Below are positions 1 through 10,329 of a stretch of DNA of 64,000 nt, in pieces. Position 1 is the stretch's first letter. Each line of letters starts with the position of its first letter. Source of the stretch: Artemisia argyi. Lineage: Eukaryota > Streptophyta > Magnoliopsida > Asterales > Asteraceae. The translations under genes were made by a program, and so were the position numbers. The DNA lies in the NCBI GenBank assembly GCA_030686995.1, contig CM060681.1, forward strand, positions 165,352,333 through 165,416,332, in the 5' to 3' direction. The notes below the pieces were generated by a model that did no database searches, was not told the origin of the DNA, and saw only the letters and a program-made list of their open reading frames with translations.

Positions 1-338
1 TATTTGTTTCCGTATACATGCTTTAATTTTATTGTTGGTAGATCATGTTTCAAACTAAATTGTGAAAATGCTTTATTTTGTTGTTTAACTTCGTCTTAAC
101 TTCATATAAAGGTATTTTGCAAAGGCTAAGTGTAAGGGGAAACCCCAAATTTGTTTCTAAGAACGAAAACGATCATGATTTGCCACAATATTAAATGAAC
201 ATGTATATTAGTATTTGTTAGAGTCAAATGCTTGTATCGAGTCATAATTATGTTTTGCAGGATTTTCCAGGAAGTAGGACATAAGTTTTTCCAGAAATTT
301 TCCGGAAACTTAACATAAAGATTTCTGCAGGTCACTTC

Positions 339-372
339 TGACGGCGTCAGGATTTAATACCTGACGGCGTCA
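339..372. repeat. Two palindromic TGACGGCGTCA motifs
   Basis: Exact 11-bp motifs TGACGGCGTCA lie at 339-349 and 362-372. The same near-palindrome recurs as a denser cluster at 2603-2853, which suggests both belong to one repeat family of the gypsy relic. Confidence 0.7.
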
Positions 373-1754
373 CGTGTAAAATTCTGGAAATTTTGCGAGT
401 TTTGTTTTTCTAATGGAGTCTTAAAAGTTTTTGTTAATTCTTTAGTTTTATAAACTCCAGAAAATCTGCAAACATTCATTCCACAAGCATTATATCTTAA
501 GTTGCTTTCTAGGATTTATTAGTATATATAGATTGCCGCCGATTTTACGCGAGGTTGCCTTGATTGTTTTCTTAGGTTTAACAGGTTATGTATAACAAGA
601 AGATGATTTATATTTCTGGAAGGGAAGCTTTGAACGTTCATTTTCTTGGAGGAAGATCTAACCTTGTTGACACACTATCCACACCGAACGAATCAGGGGA
701 GTATTTATTTTCATTCTTTTCCCTATTCTACTTTTACATCCTTTAATTGAACATTGGGGACAATGTTCATCCTAAGTGTAAGGGGAGGGTAAATGATGAT
801 ACCTTATAGGATACTATTGCACTTGATTTTGTTTGTTCGATGGTAGGTGTGTAATAAAACTAAGAGAAATACTTGTTAGTGTAATTTTAGCGCCAAATTT
901 AAAATTTTTTACAACATTTAGGAGTGAAACTTTAGCCTTAATAAGCGTCTCATGGATAGGAGTTGTATGACTAGCACAAAACCGTACCATACAGAAAAAA
1001 TTTTCACCCAAATATGTGAGGTTCGCCTTTAAATTTGATAGGAAAAACATTCATTATTAGTGCTTATGAGTGTACCGGTAGCATTTAGATTCTAGAACTT
1101 GCATTAGTGATGCATCCCGAGACCGCTAGTGAGACTACATTCGTGTAGTAGGATTTACTACATGATAAGAGGCACTAGGATCACCCTTGTGTTTAAACCC
1201 GCATCATAATTACTTGACCATTTAAGTCATATTACTTGACTAGTAAAGTCAATTAATTTTCCCCACACCTTAGCGTTGTACTCATTTTTAGTACACGAAA
1301 CCCCTAGTACACCCCTCCGAGCCTATCTTTTTCGTTTCTAACTTTAAGCATCTTACTTAAAGGAAGAATTTGTTACAACCCACCCAAATGTACAACCAAA
1401 TCGCCTTAGCCTTCCGTGTATGCACTCATCTTTAGTGCATTATTGTTATGCGTTTAAACCCTTAGTTAATTGTCTAATTGATTACATGGTTGCTAAGTCG
1501 AGTCATATCTTGTACATATTGTTTTGGGACGATTGGGACTCATGGGTAAAGTACTTGTGTTATGGAGTAATGGGGAAGAACATCATATATTACCCCCATA
1601 TGTGCATTAATCTTAAAAAAAATACTCCAAGTGTTTTGATTATCTTGATTCGAGTCATTAGATTAGTTTATTGTAAAGTATGTAAAAATTCAAGTGTAAG
1701 GGGAATGTACATTCCCTATGATGTATTATTTTGGATGGTAGGGTAAGAGTGTAT

Positions 1755-1756
<2 letters not shown>

Positions 1757-1794
<38 letters not shown>

Positions 1795-1836
1795 GAATAT
1801 TTAAGAAAAAGAAAAAAAATAAAAAAGAAAAAAAAA
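1757..1836. repeat. Poly-A tract and A-rich low complexity
   Basis: An uninterrupted run of about 36 A is followed by GAAA/AAAT-rich sequence. Lysine-rich and phenylalanine-rich reading frames across it are artefacts of composition. Confidence 0.9.
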
Positions 1837-2398
1837 TGAGAGAAAAGAGAAAAAACATACGGACTACCATCCCGTTTCATTCTATGCTTATTTTATGTTT
1901 TTTGATTTATTAGCTTAAGTCAATTCAAGTCTTGGCTTAGCAACGCCATATTGTACATGTAACTAACCAAGATGATTAACTCGCCACCAGTAAATATTGC
2001 CTTTATCCAACCAAACCGTGTTTTCCATATCCCTACACCTAACGTTATAACCCTTTGAAAGACCTCTTTGATAGTTTATCCTAGGTGCTTACGTCAAGTG
2101 GTGGAGGTTTGATCATTTCCCAAGCATATGGTAATCTATTTACTATGACAGGTAGTGAGAGATGTTTTCCATTTCCATATTGTGATATATACTTTATTAC
2201 ACCCGAGAGATGTGAGTATCTAAACACTATTTGTGAGGTGCTAGTGTATGACCTCCGTGCTTGCTTTTGGTTTTTAGTGGAATGATTATTTATTGTAATT
2301 ACTTTTATATTAGTGTTAAATGACCCCTAACTTGTATTTTGATTAGAATAAAAGCGCATTTGCTTGAGGACAAGCAAATCTCAAGTGTAAGGGTATTT

Positions 2399-3785
2399 GA
2401 TGAGGCGAAAAGTGTACCGCTTTTAAGGGGTCATTTAAGCCTGAATTCGATATCATTTGATCAAATATTGCCCTAAATCGTTCCTTTTGTCATTTTAGGT
2501 ACTTTTGAGGAAGAATCTGGAAAAGAAAGCATTTTGGACGTTTTTGGAGCATAAAAGTGAAGAAAACGGCAAAGTCTCAAATTTCCTTGCTGGAACAGTA
2601 CTTGACGGCGTCAAGGATCTCCACATGATGGCGTCAAGAGTTACAAAAGAGGTGGATGTGGAACATATAACGTGACGGCCCAGAGAGTTTGCAAGCTTAT
2701 GGCCTGACGGCGTCACCAAAGCCGTCAGGGTCCAATTACTAGTGATGGCCCAAAATAAATTCCTACATGACGGCGTCACAAATGGATCTAGGCAATACGA
2801 TTTTATCATGGCGGCGAGTTGACGGTGTCACAACTTAATACATGACGCCATCACGATGTAAAATCTATATATAGTTTTCCAAATTTCATTCATTAGTGTG
2901 CAACTTTGAGGGAATAAACCCTAGGTCGAATTTTACAGATTTTTCAAGGGTTCCAACCCCTTGAATCTTTCATGTTCAATTGAAGATAAGTATTCATTCA
3001 AATCATTCAATATGTCTATGTGTTGTGTGATTATATCTTACGCTTGTCTTCTCTTTAACATGCTAGGCTAGATCTTTCTTGTGTTTGCTTAGATGTAGTG
3101 AAACCTAGATGTTAATTATGGGTTGATTATTTGTTTATAATTGTTACGGATGATTTTATTTGATGTTAGGCTTCAGAAAACTGGCAGACTTCCATTGGTA
3201 ACTTACTTGAACGTCTTAAGAAACATGATCGGAGGTGTACTACGATTTTTGGTTATGTTTAATGCGTAAGAGAATTCTAATTATCCCATGTTAGGAGCTT
3301 CTAACGGCTCGACATAGGAGTGAAGTAGGATCTTATAGAGTTAGGGAATATTGTACATGGCCCTACGACTAGTATTAAGGAATATGACCCGTCATCAATG
3401 CAATTGTAACAAGCTAATCAACCTGTAAAAGATATCTAGGGAGTAATGAAATCTAAGTAAACACAACTTTCCTTATTATTGTTTCCACCACATTAGTATA
3501 ATTAGCTTAATTTTCATTTTTGTTATTTTATTTTGATTGCATCTTAGTTAATTGGGTTAGTTGGCTAGCAACTAATTCCGCCCACTCCTTCAAAACCCGA
3601 GATTTTAAATTGCTTTTCATAAAATATAAAAATACAAAAAGAATCATCTCTCACCTCTAGACCTAGTTTAGTAGGCTTTCTAATCCTAGCGACACTATTC
3701 CTGAGTTGAACGATCAATCCCCCGGTACTTGTCACTATATTATACTACAACGATCAGGTACACTGCCTGGTGGGGGTTGTAAGCT
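2399..3785 (+). mobile_element. LTR-like region of the gypsy relic
   Basis: It starts as TGATGAGGCG directly after a polypurine-like AAGTGTAAGGGTATT. It contains a TATA box (TATATATA, 2866-2873) and, near the end, the phrase family 'CGGTACTTGTCACTATATTATACTACAACGATCAGGTACACTGCC' (here at about 3722-3766), which I associate with the LTR or leader of Athila/Tat-like elements. The right boundary is not resolved because no second LTR copy is in the window. Confidence 0.45.
2603..2853. repeat. Cluster of TGACGGCGTCA-like near-palindromes
   Basis: Exact copies lie at 2603-2613, 2705-2715 and 2768-2778. One-mismatch or two-mismatch versions lie at 2626-2636, 2820-2830 and 2843-2853. Half-sites (TGACGGCCCA, TGATGGCCCA, GCCGTCA) lie between them. 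The cluster ends just upstream of the TATA box at 2866, so in the LTR model it occupies the U3 promoter region. Confidence 0.7.
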
Positions 3786-4517
3786 TCTCGAGATCCCATG
3801 AGAGGTAAAACCTGTTGCGAGGGCGCAATTCCCCGTATATCAGATATCCGGAAAAACATTTTTAAAAAACTTTACGGAGTATATTTTAACTTTATCGACG
3901 CTCATTTGGTGCTACTAAACTCGCACATTTTGTACAACATGATATCAATAGTTAAAGTTAAACAACAACAACAATATCAACCTCAACGTTAGCTAAACAA
4001 AGTTAAATCTTTCATCAAACAAAATTTTATACAAGATATTAATAGATATTAATGAATATATAATGACAAACTCATGCATATTTATTAGTTCTACTTATAT
4101 TACAATTTTCACGGGTATATTCTTACATGTTCATATAGTAAACTAAAATTTTAAAATAAATTTGATTTATATGTAAATCTTGTGCATGCACAAGACTTAT
4201 AACTACTTTTATGTTTATGCCTTTTACGATAAAATAATTTCACGGATGTACTTATAGTTTGAAGGATTTCAATAAAGCATTTTAAGATGGTTGGATAGAA
4301 AAATTCAATACTTTTTTAAATTATAATGTTAAATTTTGTGATGTCGTACGCACCTATTAATCACAAAACAAAAAATCTTTGTACGTACAATGAATGATCC
4401 AATACATAAAACGGGCTTCTAATATATTGTTGGGCTTATTTTAAGTAGAATGATCAGATTGTATCATGTGGTAAAATAGTTGTATTTTTTAGTGAGTGTG
4501 TGATTTAAGAAAAGGGA
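3786..4517. other. AT-rich intergenic sequence, no gene seen
   Basis: No coding signal or recognisable repeat is seen. Short reading frames, such as the one starting at 3798, lack any recognisable domain. Confidence 0.6.
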
Positions 4518-6225
4518 TAATCATTTTAATAATCATCATATTTGCCATTGTATCTTTTTATATGTAACATATTCAAATTTTTGCTTATCTGTGTACTAAA
4601 CTACCATTTTTCTTTATGTGTATAGTGAAAACGTGTGATAACCATTTTACCTTGTGAATCTGCGAAAATTGAACCAACCGTCCCTAGGGTAAATTACATA
4701 AATGGTCCATGTGGGTTAGCAAAAATTACATCACCGTCCCTATTTTTTTATGCTTTAGACCCGTTAAGTTTTTACATTTTTATACGTTTTCGTCCGTTTT
4801 CATACATTTTCATCCGTTTTTATCTGTTTTCATCGTTTTCATCCGTTTTTTACATTTACATCTGATTTTATATGTTTTCGTTCATTTTTATACGTTTTTG
4901 TCTGTTTTTATCTTTTTTTCGTCCATTTTTATACGTTTTCACCCAGTTTTATTCGTTTTTATATGTTTTCGTCATTTCATACGTTTAAACCGATTTTGTA
5001 CATTTCTATCCGTTTTCGTTATTTTTATACGTTTTCATATGTTTTAAACCGAATTTATACTTTTTCTTCCGTTTCTGTATGTTTTTGTCTGTTTTTTTCT
5101 TTTTGTCATTCGTTTTCATACAATTTTGTGTGGTTTTATATGTTTTCATCTGGTTTTATATGTTTTCTTCCATTTTAGTAAGTTTTTAAACGTTTTCGTC
5201 CCTTTATATACGTTTTCATCCATTTTTATCACTTTTCGTCCGTTTTAGTTCGTTTGTCTTTCGTTTTCCAATGTTTTGGTCATATTTAAATGTTTTCTTA
5301 TGCTTTCATCCGTTTTGGTACGTTTTCGTCCATTTTGGTATGTTTTCTTACATTTTTGTACGTATGAAAACGGAAACAAAAACGTATAAAAATAGACAAA
5401 AACGTATGAAAACAAAAGAAAAATGTACAAAATGTATAAAACGGACGAAAACAGATAAAATATGATGAAAACGTATAAAAAAGGATGAAAACACATAAAA
5501 AGCGTATAAAACGGACGAAAATGTATAAAAACAGATGAAACGTATAAAAAATGGACAAAATGGACAAAAACGTATAAACGCGTATAAAAACGGACGAAAA
5601 CTTATAAAAACGACGCAACATGTAAAAAACGGACGAAAATGTAAAAAACATATGTAAACGTATAAAAACGGACGAAAACATATAAAAACGGACGAAAATA
5701 GATAAAAGCTGATGGAGACGAATAAAAATAGATAAAAACGTATAAAAATGGACGAAAACATATAAAAACGGACGAAAACGTATAAAAACTAACAAAAACG
5801 TATAAAAACTGACAAAAATCGGACATAAACATATAAAACGGTATAAAAAAGGACGAGACGTATAAAAAACGGACAATGATTTGAAAGCATATGAAAGCGT
5901 ATAAAAATAGACAAAAATGAATGAAAGCGTATAAAAACGGATAAAAATAGATGGATAAAAATATTAAAAACATTTAAGGATGGTGGATGCAATTTTCTCC
6001 AAACGACAGGGACCATTTATGTAATTTACCCTAGGGACGGTGGACGCAATTTTTGCAAACCCAAAAGGATCATTTATGTCAGTTGCAAAGGTAAAATGGT
6101 CATCACAAGTTTTCACTACATACATAAAGACAAAAATGGTAGTTTCGTACACAAATAAACAAAATTTTTAATATGTTACACTTCAAAAGATACAGTGGCA
6201 AGTATGATAATTTTTAAAATGATTA
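4518..6225. mobile_element. 1.7-kb foldback (palindromic) element
   Basis: The left arm (about 4518-5371) and right arm (about 5372-6225) are reverse complements along nearly their whole length. The outer ~220 bp of each arm is unique-looking. On the left it reads TAATCATTTTAA at the tip, then a TTGCCA-TTGTATC stretch, then TAAATTACATAAATGGTCC at about 4689; the right arm repeats these in inverted order. The inner ~600 bp of each arm is a degenerate ~20-bp minisatellite, T-rich (ACGTTTTCGTCCGTTTTTAT type) on the left and its complement on the right. No transposase is present and no target-site duplication is clear. The form resembles foldback or Mutator-like non-autonomous elements. All Phe/Tyr-rich reading frames inside are products of the minisatellite. 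Confidence 0.85.
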
Positions 6226-6840
6226 GCTCCAGAAATATTAATTGTATGTGTTGAATAAATTTATTTGTGCTTTAAATTATTGTAATGCTTAAAACGTATT
6301 TATAGAAATTTTAAAAATTAATTAGGAGGGAAGTGCTAATATCTATTATAGGTTGTATAGATGTGTTAAAATTTTATATGAGTTGAAATTTTTCTCCCCT
6401 ATTTTTGTAACTTTCATTTTTTACTTTGTTAAGAGTTAATACAAATTGAACGCAGTTCAAACTGTTCAATTCGTTTGGTTTTTAATGAACCTTGTTATGT
6501 TCAACCAATTTTCTTTTTAGACTAAGTTTGTTTGCATTAAAAGTTATATATAATTCAAACACAAATCATACAAGCATAGAAGGACGAAATGAATATATAA
6601 CGACATTGAGCCAAGATGTGTAGGTTCTTATAAAAGCTCAACTGGTTTCCAAACCATCTAGTCAAAGCAAGCTGCAAAAGAAGAGAAAAAAAAACATATA
6701 ACCGGACCAAACCGCAACCAAGCAATACTTGCTTTTGGCTACTAACGCATTTGTAATTCTTTTCACCCCGAGCATGTCAGAGTTGTAGTTCATGACCATT
6801 AAAATTTAAGGCACACAAGGTCAACATTTTAAAATAATTA
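6226..6840. other. Intergenic; contains orphan copy of laccase upstream flank (part 1)
   Basis: No gene is seen. From about 6690 to 6838 the sequence matches the region at about 55858-55985 upstream of the intact laccase; shared phrases include TTGTAATTCTTTTCACCCCGAGC and GACCATTAAAATT. It is thus the first part of a third, gene-less copy of that flank. Confidence 0.6.
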
Positions 6841-7086
6841 CTCCCTCCGTCCCAAAATTATTATCCAGTTAAAATTTTTAAAGTTTGGTTCAACTTTGAC
6901 CATAAATATATTTTTTGTTATATAACACTTGATGAAAAATTATACCATTGAAAAGTACACTTAAAACCCAATCCATTTATATATTTTGCATCAAATATTA
7001 TGTAACACCTACAAAAATATTTAAGGTCAAAGTTGAAGAAGAAAAACTAAAAAAATCAATAGTGGAAAAATTTGGGACGGAGAGAG
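6841..7086. mobile_element. Stowaway-type MITE (Tc1/mariner)
   Basis: The terminal inverted repeats are CTCCCTCCGTCCCAAA on the left and TTTGGGACGGAGAGAG on the right. The element is flanked by TA on both sides (6839-6840 and 7087-7088), the target duplication of Stowaway elements. It is about 246 bp, AT-rich and non-coding. It sits inside the orphan laccase flank. Confidence 0.92.
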
Positions 7087-7114
7087 TATAACATTTAGTA
7101 TAACCAAAAACTGT

Positions 7115-7957
7115 TGTGAAAAGCTTATTTTAGCGTCCTTCTAAACAATAAGCTTTTGTGTGACTGTTTATGAGCTCTAGGATGTTAAGCCTTTGATCTA
7201 GGAATTTGGCTATGACGAGCACAATGATAATATTGACGGAATATTCTATTAAAGAAACAATATTATCACAACAAGGTTTTTCTAACTTCTTCGTTTGTTA
7301 TTCCAACTAGCCCCAATGCTATGTGATGAAGTATAGCACGGTTTACAATCTAACAGGAATCAAAGATCCTTGAGGCTAAACAAACCTAACAACAACAGAC
7401 CCCTTGTCTGATGTTCCCACACACACTCTTTTAGATGCTTTACATTTTAACACACTTGGTGTTGTTGTATTTTGTAAGTACGAAGCACCTTGGTGATGTT
7501 CACTTTGTTTCACTGTGAAGCATGCTTTTTATCTAAAGGGGTGTGATCTCCTTTTTATAGAACAAAGGAGATCATTACAAAATTGATAAGCTTTGTCATC
7601 TACTATCTAGCTCATGACTAAGATGTTAGTCAACACGTATCAATGTTTACAACTCATTTAGAGTGTTCAATTTGATGACTGATGAAAGATATTATCTAGA
7701 GGATATACTTTGACTTTTATGCACATAATATCTTCTTCATCCTTATCTATTCAGTAGTATGACTCATTGATCAGCAGCAGTTTCATTTGTACTAGCAGCA
7801 GAATCCATCAGCAGAATTGCACTAGCAGCATTCATCAGCAGAAATGCATCATCAGCAGAAACATACTTAGCATATTTTGCTTATCATTTCAGTATTCTTC
7901 ATGTTTCATTCTTCTTGTTTCTGATCATCAAATCTATGGAATATTTAATTCCTAACA
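7115..7957 (-). repeat. 3' LTR of the non-autonomous element
   Basis: The 843-bp direct repeat is nearly identical to 9134-10019. The main difference is fewer copies of a CATCAGCAGAA(T/A) short tandem repeat at about 7770-7865. Confidence 0.88.
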
Positions 7958-8735
7958 ATCTTCCCCTATTTGATGATTACAAAACAAAAACATTCTTCTA
8001 CGAATTTCCCTAGACGAAGTAGAGAAATTGAGATAACTAAATCTCACCATGAATGAAACTATACTGTCTTCCCCTTAATTTATGCTATCCACCACATCTC
8101 TTCCCCTTTTTGTTATCAACAAATAGAGAATATTACAAATATGATCTTTACAGCCATGAACTAATACTACACATCCAATCTATCCTTCTATTATCTCAAA
8201 TTACCCTCCATTAAGTTTTCCGCACTAAAAATGAACTTGAGGTAGTAAAAATCTAAACCATCAGTAGCAATACTAATTAACAGTAGTAAGAATCAATAAC
8301 TTTCCCTGTGGTGATGCACATACATAATAAATGGTTGAACACTTGAACATTTAAGCTTCCCCTAAAACCCATATGTTAACCATTTGAATCTCCATTTCTG
8401 TAGGCTTTTATGACTTGATGAAGAAAAACCAATCATTACTAACTTGATGCTAAAGTAAAAGAAACCGACCTTGTGTCTTATATCTTGTACTGAATCTGAC
8501 TTCGAACGTATACCCATCCTTAATGTATAGGGAGACCTCAATCTCATGACAATAAACTTATCTTCTATGAGACACTAAGCACTACAATGTAACCCCTTTA
8601 AGTGTTTGTCATTTCGTAGTCACTTGAACGAACGAACAAGTTATCTTTAAAGTGTAAACATCACCTTAAGATATGATAAGAACACAACCTTGAAAAATTT
8701 CACTTCATCTTCAAATAAGGAACAAATAACTTTCT

Positions 8736-8984
8736 TTACCAATAATAACTTGATAAACAAGCCTTTTTATCTTTTAAAAACCAACTCCCTTCTGTATGTG
8801 ATTCTTCCCCTTTGTGTGTGTTAACCAAGAAAGAAAACCAAAAATTCGACAATACATTAACTGTTTCTGCAGCAGTTTTCAATGATGCATATCTTGCCAT
8901 CTGAAGCTTAGATTGAAGATCCCTCCAGTGAGAATCTACCTTGATATGCCAAGAACCTTCAACAAAAATTTTAGCCCAATCCAA
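8736..8984 (-). other. 82-codon open frame in the non-autonomous element, unrecognised
   Basis: An uninterrupted minus-strand frame begins about 140 bp after the primer-binding site, where gag would normally be. The 82-residue product (Met-Asp-Trp-Ala-Lys start, Trp-rich) does not resemble Copia gag to me. It may be chance coding potential in the leader or the stub of a truncated gag. Treat it as non-coding unless copies of the element conserve it. Confidence 0.2.
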
Positions 8985-9133
8985 TGGTTAACGAAGGAGC
9001 TATAGCTTTTGTAAAACTGCTCTTCTGAAAGTTGCCAAAAATTAAGCAAAAACGAATTTTTCTTCTTTCTTCTTCTCTCTTTAACAAAAACCTTTTCTTT
9101 TCTAGATCCAGAACTCCCCGCTCTGATACCAAT

Positions 9134-10019
9134 TGTGAAAAGCTTATTTTAGCGTCCTTCTAAACAATAAGCTTTTGTGTGACTGTTTATGAGCTCTAGG
9201 ATGTTAAGCCTTTGATCTAGGAATTTGGTTATGACGAGCACAATGATAATATTGACGGAATATTCTATTAAAGAAACAATATTATCACAACAAGGTTTTT
9301 CTAACTTCTCCGTTTGTTATTCCAACTAGCCCCAATGCTATGTGATCAAGTATAGCACAGTTTACAATCTAACAGGGATCAAAGATCCTTGAGGCTAAAC
9401 AAACCTAACAACAACAGACCCTTTGTCTGATGTTCCCACACACACTCTTTTAGATGCTTTACATTTTAACACACTTGGTGTTGTTGTATTTTGTAAGTAC
9501 GAAGCACCTTGGTGATGTCCACTTTGTTTCACTGTGAAGCATGCTTTTTATCTAAAGGGGTGTGATCTCCTTTTTATAGAACAAAGGAGATCATTACAAA
9601 ATTGATAAGCTTTGTCATCTACTATCTAGCTCATGACTAGGATGTCAGTCAACACGTATCAATGTTTACAACTCATTTAGAGTGTTCAATTTGATGACTG
9701 ATGAAAGATATTATCTAGAGGATATACTTTGACTTTTATGCACATAATATCTTCTTCATCCTTATCCATTCAGTAGTATGACTCATTGATCAGCAGCAGT
9801 TTCATTTGTACTAGCAGCAGAATCCAGCAGCAGAATCCATCAACAGAATTGCACTAGTAGCATTCATCAGCAGAAATGCATCATCAGCAGAATCCATCAG
9901 CAGAATTGCATCATCAGCAGAAACATACTTAGCATATTTTTCTTATCATTTCAGTATTCTTCATGTTTCATTCTACTTGTTTCTGATCATCAAATCTATG
10001 GAATATTTAATTCCTAACA
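9134..10019 (-). repeat. 5' LTR of the non-autonomous element
   Basis: The 886-bp repeat partners 7115-7957. An expanded ATCAGCAGAATC array at about 9795-9925 accounts for the extra length. The primer-binding site abuts it on the internal side. Confidence 0.88.
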
Positions 10020-10329
10020 ACTGTGAACTCAAACTATGTTGTAGACATGCTGAGTTATTTTACATGAAAAAATATCATACTAGATTTGTTGGTCTATATA
10101 TATAAAAAGCTGATTTTGGATAAGTGTAGTGCATGAGTTGGGCCTTTGGGACCATGATCAATTAGTTATTGTTGAGGTATGGTAAGGATTTGGTGATTTC
10201 CACTTGGCTTTACTTGATAGTAGTCTGGTACTTCTCAAAAATTTACGAAGAATATGTCTCTCATACTATGTTTTAGCGAAAATAGCACGAAAATGTAACC
10301 AACTCGATAGTTTTTTCTTTGTTGTGTAG
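10020..10329. other. Orphan laccase upstream flank (part 2)
   Basis: This continues the flank interrupted by the LTR element. It aligns with about 56045-56330, sharing GGGTTGGGCC-type phrases, ATTAGTTATT, GGATTTGGTG and GTACTTCTCAA. It carries no coding sequence. Confidence 0.65.

Larger units (their letters stand above)
1..2398 (+). mobile_element. 3' non-coding part of an old Ty3/gypsy (Athila/Tat-like) element
   Basis: No credible protein is encoded here. The stretch has phrases typical of the region between pol and the 3' LTR of Athila/Tat-like elements: a GGGGACAATGTTCAT phrase near 756 followed by AAGTGTAAGGGGAGGG, and a GAGGACAAGCAAA phrase near 2366 followed by AAGTGTAAGGG. Four polypurine-tract-like copies of AAGTGTAAGGGGA lie near 127, 773, 1691 and 2382. 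The assignment rests on these phrases and on the LTR-like sequence that follows; no gag or pol remains. Confidence 0.5.
7115..10019 (-). mobile_element. Non-autonomous Copia-type LTR retrotransposon (LARD-like)
   Basis: Two long direct repeats bound the element: 7115-7957 and 9134-10019. A perfect 5-bp target duplication ACTGT flanks it (7110-7114 and 10020-10024). On the minus strand the LTRs start TGTTAGGAATTAAAT and end TTTTCACA. The primer-binding site TGGTATCAGAGC (initiator tRNA-Met type) is the complement of 9120-9131, next to the right LTR, and a purine tract lies at 7961-7973 next to the left LTR, so transcription runs right to left. The 1.18-kb internal region has no gag, protease, integrase or RT. 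Its LTR resembles that of the Copia element beginning at 59021, so it is probably a deletion derivative mobilised in trans. Confidence 0.88.

Noticed and set aside
1658..1913. Lys-rich and Phe-rich open frames
   Set aside because: They read through a poly-A tract.
4635..5973. Many overlapping Phe/Tyr/Ser-rich open frames on both strands
   Set aside because: They are translations of the inverted ~20-bp minisatellite, present in several frames at once with no domain and no codon bias.
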